From positions 506,001-570,000 of the forward strand of contig NC_005090.1 in assembly GCF_000196135.1 (NCBI RefSeq): DNA of 64,000 bases. The letters are read 5' to 3'. Within the stretch, counting starts at the first letter, position 1. Each line of letters starts with the position of its first letter. Positions 10,180-18,861 of this stretch are shown piece after piece. Source of the stretch: Wolinella succinogenes DSM 1740. Its GTDB lineage: Bacteria; Campylobacterota; Campylobacteria; Campylobacterales; Helicobacteraceae. Below the pieces are notes generated by a model. The model did not search any database and was not told the origin of the DNA. It saw only the letters and a program-made list of their open reading frames with translations. The translations under genes and the position numbers were made by a program.

Positions 10180-11441
10180 GAATCCTAGTATTCCTGTGGT
10201 TAGGGCTAAGTTCGCTTTTTGCGGTGGATGCGACATTGGAGGTGGTGAAGAAGTTTGCCAATATGCCTTCAATCATCGTGGAAGATTCCTCAACAAGAGA
10301 GGTGGAGCGCGGCTTGACGTTGCGCGTCTATAAAATGCTCGTTGGAGACTTGAAGGTGAGCAGTCACTTTAATGTCCAAGAGGGTGGAGCTTCCTCTTTT
10401 GATATGGTGATGGATTATGGAGCCTATCGACAAAAAAAGGTTGATCTAGTCGCTAAAGTCAAAGCGGGGCGAGAGGGTAGCGGAATCTTGGCTGAGCTCC
10501 GACTCTATGATGTCAACAGTGGCGATTCGGTCTTTGCCAAGTCTTACACTGTCGCCAGAGAAGATCGTTATCCCTTTGTAGCGCATAAGATGGCTATTGA
10601 TATCAACAACTACATCAAGGCGCCTTCGATTGACTGGATGAATCGATTCGTGGTTCTATCCAAATACACCGCCCCTTCGGAGAGCCAGATTGTGGTGGCG
10701 GACTACACTTTGACATTTCAAAATGTGATCATTAAAGATGGTCGTCTAAACATCTTCCCTAAGTGGGCTAATGAGCAACAAGACGCTATTTACTACACCA
10801 AGTATCTCACCAAGCCCACGCTCTTTAGATACAACCTCTACACAGGAGAGAGTCGAAAAATTACCGAGAGCGAGGGGATGCTAGTTGCTTCAGATGTGAG
10901 TGCGGATGGGAAAAAGCTCCTCTTGACAATGGCGCCTCACACTCAGTCTGACATTTTCCTTTTTGACACCCAAACAGGAACGAGAAAGCAGCTAACCCGC
11001 TATCCAGGAATCGATGTGAGCGCTCACTTTATCGAGGATGAGAGACGAATCATGTTTATTTCTGACCGTTTAGGGTATCCCAATGTGTTCGCTACGGGTC
11101 TTGATGGAAGCGAAACAGTAGAGCAGATGGTTTTTCATGGTCGAAATAATAATGCCGCCTCGGCTTTTGGGCAGTATATCGTCTATTCAAGTCGTGAGAG
11201 CAGCAATGAGTTTGACACCAATACATTCAACCTCTATCTAGTCTCCACCAAGAGTGATTATATTCGCCGACTCACTGCCAATGGAGTGAACCAGATGCCT
11301 CGTTTCTCTCAAGATGGAGAGACGGTCATGTATCTTAAGCATAATGGCGCCCAAAGCGCTCTTGGCGTGATTCGACTCAATTATAATAAGAGCTATCTCT
11401 TTCCTTTGCCCAGTGGGAAAATTCAATCCATGGATTGGTAG
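10176..11441 (+). CDS. tolB: Tol-Pal system protein TolB
   Basis: Periplasmic beta-propeller that binds Pal. 421 residues with a signal peptide (MRILVFLWLGLSSLFAVDA). An N-terminal alpha/beta domain comes first, then propeller blades with repeats such as SADGKKLLLTMAPHTQSDIFLFD and SQDGETVMYLKH, which are the WD-like TolB blades. Overlaps the TolA-like gene by 4 bp. pal follows after an 84-bp gap. Confidence 0.92.
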   Translation: MRILVFLWLGLSSLFAVDATLEVVKKFANMPSIIVEDSSTREVERGLTLRVYKMLVGDLKVSSHFNVQEGGASSFDMVMDYGAYRQKKVDLVAKVKAGREGSGILAELRLYDVNSGDSVFAKSYTVAREDRYPFVAHKMAIDINNYIKAPSIDWMNRFVVLSKYTAPSESQIVVADYTLTFQNVIIKDGRLNIFPKWANEQQDAIYYTKYLTKPTLFRYNLYTGESRKITESEGMLVASDVSADGKKLLLTMAPHTQSDIFLFDTQTGTRKQLTRYPGIDVSAHFIEDERRIMFISDRLGYPNVFATGLDGSETVEQMVFHGRNNNAASAFGQYIVYSSRESSNEFDTNTFNLYLVSTKSDYIRRLTANGVNQMPRFSQDGETVMYLKHNGAQSALGVIRLNYNKSYLFPLPSGKIQSMDW

Positions 11442-11485
11442 GGGAAAATTTTCATAAATATATACGATTTTTAAGGAATTTTAGC

Positions 11486-11491
11486 TAGTAT
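11486..11491 (+). promoter_or_regulatory. Candidate -10 element before pal
   Basis: TAGTAT in an AT-rich 84-bp gap between tolB and pal, 34 bp before the pal ATG. AAAAGGGGAG, a strong ribosome site, follows. This may give the abundant Pal lipoprotein extra transcription. The match is weak. Confidence 0.25.
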
Positions 11492-11525
11492 TGCAAGACC
11501 ATTTTTTAGCAAAAGGGGAGTTTAA

Positions 11526-12038
11526 ATGAAAAAGTTTTTAGTTATCGGGTCACTAGCAGCCGTAATGCTAATGACAGGTTGTAGTCAAAAAGGTTCAGCA
11601 GTTTCTGATTCTGCTGACTCTAAAGTAAGTGGTATGACAAGCGGAAAAGACAACTTCTCCGATATGGATGCCAAGTCTGCTCTTATCCGAGAGCTTGAGT
11701 CTCAACTCAAATCTGTCTACTTTGATTTTGACAAGTTCAATATCAGAGCTGATATGCAACCCGTTGTAGATGGTGATGCCAAGGTTTTGACTTCTGCAAA
11801 AGCAAAGGGTTTGACTGTTAAAATCGAAGGTAACACCGATGAGTGGGGAACTGATGAGTATAACTATGCGCTTGGTCTTAAGCGAGCGGTAGCCGTCAGA
11901 GATGCTCTTGTAGCTAAAGGTGTAGATCAAAGCAAAACCATGCTTATTAGCTATGGTGAGAGCAAACCTGTTTGCCAAGAGAAGAGCAAAGAGTGCTGGG
12001 CTAAAAACCGACGAGTAGATTTTAAACTCCTACCCTAA
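11526..12038 (+). CDS. pal: Peptidoglycan-associated lipoprotein Pal
   Basis: Outer-membrane lipoprotein that ties the envelope to peptidoglycan and binds TolB. 170 residues. Signal peptide with lipobox LMTGC; the mature N-terminus is Cys19. An OmpA-like domain follows, with VYFDFDKFNI at its start and the peptidoglycan-binding stretch IEGNTDEWGTDEYNYALGLKRA. The late cysteines in CQEKSKECWAKNRRVDF are conserved in this group. Strong RBS AAAAGGGGAG. Confidence 0.96.
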   Translation: MKKFLVIGSLAAVMLMTGCSQKGSAVSDSADSKVSGMTSGKDNFSDMDAKSALIRELESQLKSVYFDFDKFNIRADMQPVVDGDAKVLTSAKAKGLTVKIEGNTDEWGTDEYNYALGLKRAVAVRDALVAKGVDQSKTMLISYGESKPVCQEKSKECWAKNRRVDFKLLP

Positions 12039-12074
12039 GTTCCAGAACGACTTTAAAAAAGAGAGATTCAAGAG

Positions 12075-13139
12075 TTGAGTTTTAGAAAGAGTAGAGTTGT
12101 AGCGGTCGCGTTTCTAGCGACTCTTCCCCTGTTTGCCCAAGAGCCTTCCGCTTTTGGGGCGCCAGTCCAAGAGCAGGAGATGCGATTTGACTCGGCTCCC
12201 TCTTTCTCTTCTCAACCCCTCTCAACCCCTTCAACAAGCGTCTCCGCTCCGCGCCCTTCGGCACCTAAAAACACTGCTGAGGAGATCGCTGATATCAAAG
12301 AGAAGCTTTTTAATATTAATAGCTCTCTTAAGACTCTTCAAGAGTCACAAGAGGGATTAAAAAGCGTCTTCGAAGGCCAAACAAAGCGTATGCAAAGCCT
12401 CTCTTCGACGGGAGCCAGTGCAAACTTCGCCACCAAAGATGATTTAAACTCTTCCTTGGGTGAGATCACCAAGACCCTGAATGCTAACTTCTCTGTTTAT
12501 GATGAGAACTTTAAAACCATCAAGGAGAGTATCAAGGCTCTAGGAGAGCTGATTGATAAGCTCAATAAATCCACTAAAGCCGATATTGATTCTCTCCGTA
12601 CCGAGATGGATGAGGTTCGAAAAGCCGCTGGTCTGAAGCCAAAGCCAAGAGATAAAGAGGTGACCGCAGCCTCTACGGCTAGCGCGACCGCTGCTTTGGA
12701 TGCCAACAAAAAGACCCCATCATCCGCCACGGCACCCCAATCCGCCCAAAGCGCTCCTGTGGCAAGTAACTTTTCCAAGCAGGACAATTTCACCGTCTAT
12801 AAAGAGGCAACGGAGTTTTTGGAGCAGGGCAAATTGCCTGACGCCAAGGCACGCCTCGAATGGACGGCGAAGAATCAATACAAGCCCGCCTCTAGCAACT
12901 ATCTCTTGGGGGAGATTGCCTTTAGAGAAAAGCGATACAAAGATGCTATTTATTACTACAAAGAGAGTGCGACCATGTATGACAAGGCAGATTATATGCC
13001 TCGGTTGCTTCTCAATAGCGCCAAATCTTTCACTCAAACGGGAGACAAAGAGAATTCTAAGCGATTCTTGGAATCAATCGTCTCTCTCTACCCTGATTCT
13101 TCGGAAGCCAAAGAGGCTAAAAAGCTCCTTGGCAAATAG
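12075..13139 (+). CDS. cpoB: Tol-Pal accessory protein CpoB (YbgF)
   Basis: Periplasmic protein that links Tol-Pal to cell-wall synthesis in other bacteria. 354 residues from a TTG start, with a signal peptide ending near LFAQEPS. A coiled coil lies at about residues 75-190, then an Ala/Ser/Pro-rich linker, and three TPR-like repeats at the C-terminus (YKEATEFLEQGKLPDAKARLE; YLLGEIAFREKRYKDAIYYYK). The start has only a weak ribosome site. Confidence 0.85.
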   Translation: MSFRKSRVVAVAFLATLPLFAQEPSAFGAPVQEQEMRFDSAPSFSSQPLSTPSTSVSAPRPSAPKNTAEEIADIKEKLFNINSSLKTLQESQEGLKSVFEGQTKRMQSLSSTGASANFATKDDLNSSLGEITKTLNANFSVYDENFKTIKESIKALGELIDKLNKSTKADIDSLRTEMDEVRKAAGLKPKPRDKEVTAASTASATAALDANKKTPSSATAPQSAQSAPVASNFSKQDNFTVYKEATEFLEQGKLPDAKARLEWTAKNQYKPASSNYLLGEIAFREKRYKDAIYYYKESATMYDKADYMPRLLLNSAKSFTQTGDKENSKRFLESIVSLYPDSSEAKEAKKLLGK

Positions 13140-13181
13140 CCTCTCGCCCCTCTTCTAAAGAATTTCGACACCTTTTCTCGT

Positions 13182-13187
13182 TATAAT
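13182..13187 (+). promoter_or_regulatory. Candidate -10 element (TATAAT) for slyD
   Basis: Perfect TATAAT 29 bp before the TTG start of slyD, in the 76-bp gap after cpoB. Transcription would start near 13194. It probably starts the slyD-regulator-fabD-mtnN unit. Confidence 0.5.
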
Positions 13188-13215
13188 GCCCCATAGAAAA
13201 AACAAAGGAGAAACC

Positions 13216-13743
13216 TTGACACTTGCCAATAACCATGTGGTATCCATTGAGTATGAAGTAAGAGAGAACGGCTCGGCCGATATTATTGATAGTAACGTAG
13301 GCGGAAAGCCTCTAGAGTTTTTGCTCGGAGCGGGGCAGGTCATTCAAGGGCTAGAGAATGCTCTTTTGGGTGCTCAAGTGGGTGAAAAAAAGAGTGTGGT
13401 TGTTGCCCCTGAGGAGGCCTATGGCGTTCGTTACCCTGATTATGTTCAAGAGGTTCCTCGTGAGCAGTTTGAGGGTATTGAGCTTGTGCAGGGCATGACT
13501 CTTTTTGGGCAAGGTGAAGATGGACAAACGGTTCAGGTTATTGTTCAAGAGTTCAATGATCAAGTGGTCATCGTGGACTACAATCATCCCCTAGCAGGCA
13601 AAGCGCTTCAGTTTGAAGTGACCGTGCTAGAGGCCAGAGAGGCAACAGAAAAGGAGATTCTGCAAGGTTCTGCATGCGGCAATCATGAGCATGACCATGA
13701 ATGTTGCGGCGGTAGCGGTTCTCATGGATGCGGGTGCCACTAA
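13216..13743 (+). CDS. slyD: FKBP-type peptidyl-prolyl isomerase SlyD, metal-binding tail
   Basis: Folding helper and metallochaperone, known for nickel delivery in other bacteria. 175 residues. The FKBP domain has the inserted chaperone flap (PEEAYGVRYPDYVQEVPREQF), the DYNHPLAGK segment typical of SlyD, and a C-terminal tail at about 155-175 rich in His and Cys (HEHDHECC and HGCGCH). The TTG at 13216 is chosen because AAAGGAG lies just before it; the upstream ATG at 13186 lies close to the candidate -10. Confidence 0.93.
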   Translation: MTLANNHVVSIEYEVRENGSADIIDSNVGGKPLEFLLGAGQVIQGLENALLGAQVGEKKSVVVAPEEAYGVRYPDYVQEVPREQFEGIELVQGMTLFGQGEDGQTVQVIVQEFNDQVVIVDYNHPLAGKALQFEVTVLEAREATEKEILQGSACGNHEHDHECCGGSGSHGCGCH

Positions 13744-14488
13744 ATTCCTAGCCCATTCTCCCTCCTCAAGAGAGTTGCTTAAATCCGCCACTCTCTTGGG
13801 TTCTCTTCAGGTGAATGTCCTCATTGAAGGAGAAGAGGGGGTGGGTAAAACCACGCTAGCCAAGGAGATTTTGCAAGACTTCGAGATTCTTGACCTCTCT
13901 AGGGTGCAAAAAAAGGAACACCAAAATCTCCATAGCAAGCCTATTCTTCTGAAAGAATTTGAATCTCTGCAGCATGATGAGACCTTTTTGTCATGGCTCA
14001 AGCGCTATGATGGTCGAATTGTGGCCACTTCCAAAACCCCTATTCATTCGGCTTTGATGGATGATATTTTTGGCGTGGTGCTTTTTGTTGCCCCTTTGCG
14101 GGAGCGAGAAGAAGATGTGGAGGTGCTCAAAGGACTTTTCATCCAGCAGGCGAAAGATTTTTTTGGACTGGATGAGAATCTCAAGGTTGACATCAAAAAA
14201 AGCCGAATTGATTTAAACAAAAATGCTAAATCTCTCAAAAAATCGATTTTTCTCCATCTTTTTCAACAACAGCTCTCCCCGCAAGAGTTTTTAAATGTTG
14301 TGGAGAATTTCCTTCTAGGGCAGCTTAGTGGCGAAGATGATTATAAAAAACTACTCTATCTTTTTGATGCCCCCATTATTAAAGCCGCGATGCACAAACA
14401 AAAAAGCCAGCTTAAAGCGGCCAAAATGTTGGGAATCAATCGAAACACCTTAAGAAAAAAAATCCATGAAGTGAAGAGGTATCTGTGA
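13724..14488 (+). CDS. AAA-like protein with Fis-type DNA-binding domain
   Basis: Probable transcriptional regulator of unknown target. About 254 residues. A P-loop IEGEEGVGKTTLAKEI lies at about residues 33-48. A reduced AAA+ core follows, with LREREEDVEVL resembling the sensor region of sigma-54 activators. The C-terminus is a Fis-type helix-turn-helix (QLKAAKMLGINRNTLRKKI). No GAFTGA loop is seen, so contact with sigma-54 is doubtful. The ATG at 13724 overlaps slyD by 20 bp and is tentative. It overlaps fabD by 4 bp. Confidence 0.72.
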   Translation: MDAGATKFLAHSPSSRELLKSATLLGSLQVNVLIEGEEGVGKTTLAKEILQDFEILDLSRVQKKEHQNLHSKPILLKEFESLQHDETFLSWLKRYDGRIVATSKTPIHSALMDDIFGVVLFVAPLREREEDVEVLKGLFIQQAKDFFGLDENLKVDIKKSRIDLNKNAKSLKKSIFLHLFQQQLSPQEFLNVVENFLLGQLSGEDDYKKLLYLFDAPIIKAAMHKQKSQLKAAKMLGINRNTLRKKIHEVKRYL

Positions 14489-15423
14489 AAAAATGCGCAC
14501 TGATTTTTCCCGGACAGGGGAGCCAAGCCCTTGGCATGGGACGGCTATTTTACGAAGAAAGCCTAGGCAAAGAGATGATGGAAAGAGCCAGCGAAGCCTT
14601 GGGCTTTGACATGGCTAAGCTCGTGCTTGAAGAGGCTGAGAGGCTTGACCAGACGGCCTACACACAGCCCGCGATTCTTTTAGTGAGCGCGATGGCGGAG
14701 CAGTGGGTGAAGTCCAAGCTCTCCCTGGATGTCTCTTGGGCGATGGGGCACTCTTTGGGCGAGTTTTCGGCTCTATTCTCCTCGGGAGCATTGAGCCTAG
14801 AAGATGCACTCCTTTTGGTGCACGCACGAGGAAAGTTGATGCAGCGCACCTGCGAGGGAATCGACGCAGGCATGATGGTGGTTTTGGGCTTGGAGGATGC
14901 ACTCTTAGAGGGATTCTGCGAAGAGAAACGATCTAAGGGGTTTAAGGTTTGGACGGCCAACTATAATGGCGAAGGACAAATTGTCCTAGCAGGTAAGCGC
15001 TCTGATTTGGCTGAATTGGAAGCGCCATTGAAGGCTTTGGGGGCAAAACGAGCGCTTCTGCTCTCCATGTCGGTGGCTAGCCATTGTCCCCTGTTAGAGG
15101 GGATGAGGGAAGAGTTTTTGACCCACTTAGAATCAAAACTTCAAGATTCTTTTGCCTACCCTATCATCTCTAATGTGAGTGCGATGCCCTATTCTAACAA
15201 GGCTGAAGCGATTCCACTCCTTGCCTCCCAGCTCATCTCTCCTGTGCTCTACAAACAGGCAATCAAGAGGCACGAGGAAGGGGTCGATTTCTATGTGGAG
15301 TGTGGACATGGAAGCGTACTCAAAGGGCTCAATCGCCGTCTGAGTCAAAAGCCTACTTTTAGTATCGAAAATCCTGCGGGAATCAAAGAGCTAGAGCTAG
15401 CTCTTAGCAAGGAAGAAGCATGA
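14485..15423 (+). CDS. fabD: Malonyl-CoA-ACP transacylase FabD
   Basis: Moves malonyl groups from CoA to acyl carrier protein for fatty acid synthesis. 312 residues. The N-terminal FPGQGSQALGMG motif and the nucleophile motif GHSLGE at 88-93 (Ser90) are present. SHCPLL near residues 199-204 holds the catalytic His. GTG start overlapping the regulator gene by 4 bp; it overlaps mtnN by 4 bp. Confidence 0.96.
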   Translation: MKKCALIFPGQGSQALGMGRLFYEESLGKEMMERASEALGFDMAKLVLEEAERLDQTAYTQPAILLVSAMAEQWVKSKLSLDVSWAMGHSLGEFSALFSSGALSLEDALLLVHARGKLMQRTCEGIDAGMMVVLGLEDALLEGFCEEKRSKGFKVWTANYNGEGQIVLAGKRSDLAELEAPLKALGAKRALLLSMSVASHCPLLEGMREEFLTHLESKLQDSFAYPIISNVSAMPYSNKAEAIPLLASQLISPVLYKQAIKRHEEGVDFYVECGHGSVLKGLNRRLSQKPTFSIENPAGIKELELALSKEEA

Positions 15424-16109
15424 AAATAGCGATTTTGGGAGCCATGGTCGAAGAGATCACTCCTCTCCTCTCCTTTTTTGGAAACCACCACAAGGTCTCC
15501 TACGCGGGTAACGACTACTATGAAGCGCACTACAAGGGAATAGATCTGGTGATCGCTTATAGCAAAATCGGCAAGGTCAATGCGGCGCTCACCGCGTCGG
15601 CTCTCTTGATGCATTTTGGATGCGAGAAGCTCATCTTTAGCGGGGTAGCGGGCGCGGTTTCGCCTGAGCTAAAAATTGGAGACCTTGTGATTGCCTCTTC
15701 GCTCTGCCAGCATGATGTGGATATCACGGCATTTGGGCATCCTTTTGGTTTTATTCCTGAGAGTAAACATTTTATCCCTAGTGATGAGAGGCTTAATGGG
15801 GTGGCTAAAGGGGTGGCTCAAAGCAAGGGAATCGCCCTCAAAGAGGGAATCATTGCCACGGGAGATCAATTCATTGCCGATTCGCTGAAAAAGGAGTGGA
15901 TTCGTAAAACCTTCAACGCCGATGCCCTAGAGATGGAAGGGGCGAGTGTGGCGGTCGTGTGCGATACGCTTGGAGTGCCCTTTTGCGTGCTCCGCGCCAT
16001 CAGCGATGCGGCGGACATGGAGGCGGGATTTAGCTTTGATGAGTTTTTGGTGAGCTCGGCCAAGGTGAGCGCTGAATTTGTGATCGGGATGCTCGATCGT
16101 TTAGCCTAA
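15420..16109 (+). CDS. mtnN: 5'-methylthioadenosine/S-adenosylhomocysteine nucleosidase
   Basis: Cleaves MTA and SAH. In Campylobacter and Helicobacter the same enzyme also acts on 6-amino-6-deoxyfutalosine for menaquinone synthesis. 229 residues. MKIAILGAMVEEITPL is the family N-terminus, GVAGAV is present, EMEGASVA holds the substrate-binding Glu, and RAISDAAD holds the catalytic Asp. Coupled to fabD by an ATGA overlap. Confidence 0.95.
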   Translation: MKIAILGAMVEEITPLLSFFGNHHKVSYAGNDYYEAHYKGIDLVIAYSKIGKVNAALTASALLMHFGCEKLIFSGVAGAVSPELKIGDLVIASSLCQHDVDITAFGHPFGFIPESKHFIPSDERLNGVAKGVAQSKGIALKEGIIATGDQFIADSLKKEWIRKTFNADALEMEGASVAVVCDTLGVPFCVLRAISDAADMEAGFSFDEFLVSSAKVSAEFVIGMLDRLA

Positions 16110-16126
16110 GCACAAAGGAGATGGGG

Positions 16127-16606
16127 ATGGAGCGAATCGTTTTAGTTCGTCATGCCAAAGCGATGGACAGAGAAGCGTGGAAGCTGGATGATCTCTCTAG
16201 GCCTCTTCTCCCTAAGGGGCACAAGAAGGCCGAGGGGCTTGCAGAGCTTCTTGTTAAACGCTACCCCTCTATTGATGTGATATTCGCTTCGCCTGCAACA
16301 CGCACCAAGGAGACCGCCCAAAGTATCGCGCGTGCCTTCCCTGCAGCTCCTCTTGTCTTGGCGGAGGAGATTTTGCCCGATTCGGGAATTGTTGGCTACT
16401 CTAAGCTTTTAGAGCAAGCCTCAATTAAGGGGCATAAAGAGATTGTTGTGGTTGGACATGAGCCTGATTTGAGTGAGACCGTCTCAATGCTTTGTAGTAA
16501 CGGACGAATTCATCTTCATTGGAAAAAAGCAGCTTTTGTCGAGTTGGTCATGGATGGTGAAGGGATTTGGAGGATTGAGGCGATGATTCCCGCCTCATTT
16601 TTTTAG
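16127..16606 (+). CDS. sixA: Phosphohistidine phosphatase SixA-like
   Basis: Small histidine phosphatase (phosphoglycerate mutase-like fold) of the SixA type. 159 residues. LVRHAKA at the N-terminus carries the catalytic RHA, SPATRTKETAQ is typical, and VVVGHEPDLS holds the second catalytic His. The ATG at 16127 is chosen over 16121 because AAAGGAG is spaced 7 bases from it. The 3' end overlaps the convergent PilU-like gene by 12 bp. Confidence 0.88.
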   Translation: MERIVLVRHAKAMDREAWKLDDLSRPLLPKGHKKAEGLAELLVKRYPSIDVIFASPATRTKETAQSIARAFPAAPLVLAEEILPDSGIVGYSKLLEQASIKGHKEIVVVGHEPDLSETVSMLCSNGRIHLHWKKAAFVELVMDGEGIWRIEAMIPASFF

Positions 16607-17758
16607 ACCAATAATCATCTCCTCCTCTTTTCCCTCTTTTTTGAAGAAATCGTTGGAGAGCTTGAGTTTGAGATCTGAAGGTACGGATGCATGGCTCAAT
16701 GCTACCTCCTCCTCAACGACCCCTTGAGTCACAAAGTCAAAGAGTGCCTGATCAAAGGTTTGTGTTCCATAGATACTTCTTCCTTCGGCTAAAGCCGCTG
16801 GAATCTCCGAATCTCTCCCCTCTTTAATGAGCGCTTCCACGCGAGGAGTTTTAAAAAGCATCTCCACAGCGGCGACCCTTCCGCCATTTTTGGAGCGTAC
16901 CAATCTTTGAGCAACAATCGAGCTAATGACGCTGGAGAGAATCAAGCGGATTCGATGTTGTTCGTGGGGAGGAAAGACGGAGATGATGCGATTGATTGTC
17001 TCTTTGGCGTCCATCGTGTGGAGCGTGGAGAGGACGAGATGTCCCGTCTCAGCCGCATGAAGCGCCATCTCAATAGTCTCTGTGTCTCGCATCTCCCCCA
17101 CAAGAATGATATCAGGGTCCTCTCGCAAAGCCCCCCTGAGGGCATCTCTGAAGCTATTGGTGTCCTGCCCCACGCTTCGTTGATTGATGATGCATTGAAT
17201 ATCTTTGTGCATGAATTCAATGGGGTCCTCAATGGTGATGATGTGTTTGTTTTTGGAGGAGTTGATCTCATGAATAAGACTGGCAAGCGTGGTTGATTTT
17301 CCACTTCCTGTGACGCCCGTGACTAGGACTAGGCCTCGATCCATTCCGATGATTTTGCGCAGTCCTTCGGGCAAGCCCATCTCTTTGAGTGTCTTTTGAG
17401 CACTAGGAATCGCCCGAAAGACGGCCGAAACTCCATCCATCTGAAAAAAGATATTGACCCTAAAGCGCAGGGATTCATCATAGATATAGACTAAATCCAT
17501 CTCTTTTTTTTCGACAAACTCACTAAAGCGAGTCCGCAAAAGCTCTTTAGCAAAGGTGATGCCATCGCTTTTGCTAAAGATTTCATCTCCAAAAGAGACG
17601 ATTTCTCCATTGATTCTAGCCCTCATGGTGGAGTTTGATTTGATATGAAGATCGCTTCCTCCAAGCTCAATGAGGCGTTTAAGCTCACGCCTCACCTTGT
17701 CTATGGTCTCAAAAGTGAGTTCGCTTACATTGACGGCGTGTTGATCCTTGGCGGCCAT
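16595..17758 (-). CDS. Type IV pilus retraction-type ATPase, PilU-like
   Basis: Hexameric PilT-family ATPase expected to power pilus retraction. 387 residues. Walker A TGVTGSGKSTT lies near residue 147, the Walker B region is DPDIILVGEMRD, and the His box is HLVLSTLHTMDA. The C-terminus resembles PilU more than PilT: TQTFDQALFDFV, then ASVPSDLKLKL and a charged tail. It lies last in the minus-strand pilin group, 93 bp after the second pilin gene. It could be labelled PilT2. Confidence 0.85.
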   Translation of the reverse strand: MAAKDQHAVNVSELTFETIDKVRRELKRLIELGGSDLHIKSNSTMRARINGEIVSFGDEIFSKSDGITFAKELLRTRFSEFVEKKEMDLVYIYDESLRFRVNIFFQMDGVSAVFRAIPSAQKTLKEMGLPEGLRKIIGMDRGLVLVTGVTGSGKSTTLASLIHEINSSKNKHIITIEDPIEFMHKDIQCIINQRSVGQDTNSFRDALRGALREDPDIILVGEMRDTETIEMALHAAETGHLVLSTLHTMDAKETINRIISVFPPHEQHRIRLILSSVISSIVAQRLVRSKNGGRVAAVEMLFKTPRVEALIKEGRDSEIPAALAEGRSIYGTQTFDQALFDFVTQGVVEEEVALSHASVPSDLKLKLSNDFFKKEGKEEEMIIGLKK

Positions 17759-17851
17759 AAAGAATCCTTTAACGAGGGCTTTGAATAGAGAGATTATTAC
17801 AAGGTAATCCTAAAAATCCGAAACATCCAACAGAACGATCCATTGGTTTGC

Positions 17852-18259
17852 TTATTCAGAATCGGTTCTTTGGGTGAGAGCGAGGCAGAGCTTGTTGGTG
17901 AGATCGGCACAATCAAAGCTAGTGGAAGTTAAGGTGAAGAGAGCGTTTTGGGTGCCCACAAAAGCGGTGAAGTTTTCTCCCTCTTGATTCCAGCCGCAGG
18001 TGGTGGCTTGAGTGGAGAGAGAGAGGAGTTTGGCTAGTTTGGCTTGAGGAAGAAGAGTGGGAGCATTCCCTAAGAGAAACTCTTTGGATTGCTCTAGGTT
18101 GATCGTAGATCGCACCGCGGAGATTTCTCCCCGAAGCTTGGTGATGCAGGCATCGCTCCTCCCAAGGGCAAGCTTGGGCATGGCGATGGCAGCGAGTATC
18201 CCAAGAATCACAATGACAAAGACAATCTCTATCATGGTGAAAGCGCTTGAGTGTTTCAT
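17852..18259 (-). CDS. Type IV pilin-like protein (second pilin)
   Basis: 135-residue prepilin. The leader is short, and the FTMIEIVFVIVILGILAAIAMPKL segment (positions about 8-31) is the class III/IV pilin N-terminus: Phe at +1 after processing and Glu at +5 of the mature protein. The globular part has four cysteines. It follows the main pilin gene by 3 bp, so the two are cotranscribed. Minor pilin or an alternative subunit cannot be told apart here. Confidence 0.85.
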   Translation of the reverse strand: MKHSSAFTMIEIVFVIVILGILAAIAMPKLALGRSDACITKLRGEISAVRSTINLEQSKEFLLGNAPTLLPQAKLAKLLSLSTQATTCGWNQEGENFTAFVGTQNALFTLTSTSFDCADLTNKLCLALTQRTDSE

Positions 18260-18262
18260 CGA

Positions 18263-18754
18263 TTAGTTAAACTTGATTCCGCTACTAGCTAGGTTGATTC
18301 TCTGGACAAAGTTCCCAGAGGCGGTTCCGCCAAACATACCTCGAAGAACACTGCAGCTGCCCGTAGGGATGACGGTCACTCGAACGATAGTGTCTCCTGC
18401 TGTGATCGTCGAATCGGCGGTCGCATCAGCGGCTATGGCTGTGGTGTATTCTACAGTGGCGCATGCGGTTCCTCCAGAAGTGGCGCTTGCCAGTACGCTA
18501 GTGACAGTCAGTCCTGTAGCTCCGCTCCATCGGCTGGTGTCAAGATTGACCGCTTGACCAATGCTTGTGAGGCTTCCTTGGCTCATATACATCGCAGGGA
18601 TGGCTTGAGTCATGGTGCCGATATCAGATTTGATCGCAACCGCGACGGCATCATCTCGGCTCGCTGCCATTTTGGGTACGGCAATTGCCGCGAGGATTCC
18701 CAGGATAACGATAATAAAGACCAACTCGATCATCGTGAAACCGCTTCTTTTCAT
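18263..18754 (-). CDS. Type IV pilin, likely major subunit
   Basis: 163-residue prepilin with the N-terminal segment FTMIELVFIIVILGILAAIAVP (from residue 6) and a Thr/Ala/Ser-rich globular domain. The Cys pair in the C-terminal half resembles a disulfide-closed loop. It is the first gene after a TATAAT promoter and has a strong AAGGAG site, which suits high expression. MSHA-type pilins (MshA) have this form. Prepilin peptidase is not in the window. Confidence 0.85.
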   Translation of the reverse strand: MKRSGFTMIELVFIIVILGILAAIAVPKMAASRDDAVAVAIKSDIGTMTQAIPAMYMSQGSLTSIGQAVNLDTSRWSGATGLTVTSVLASATSGGTACATVEYTTAIAADATADSTITAGDTIVRVTVIPTGSCSVLRGMFGGTASGNFVQRINLASSGIKFN

Positions 18755-18816
18755 GATTCCTTGCTCCTTGTGTATGATTTCTCTTTTTGGTTAGAAGATG
18801 GGCTAACTAAGCAAAG

Positions 18817-18822
18817 ATTATA
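18817..18822 (-). promoter_or_regulatory. Candidate -10 element (TATAAT) for the pilin genes
   Basis: Perfect TATAAT on the minus strand, about 63 bp before the pilin ATG, within the only clear gap (107 bp) of the minus-strand pilus genes. The upstream part is very AT-rich. It suggests independent transcription of the two pilins. Confidence 0.55.
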
Positions 18823-18861
18823 CCTCGTAAAACTTTAATTATTTTGTTTCTTCCTCTATAT

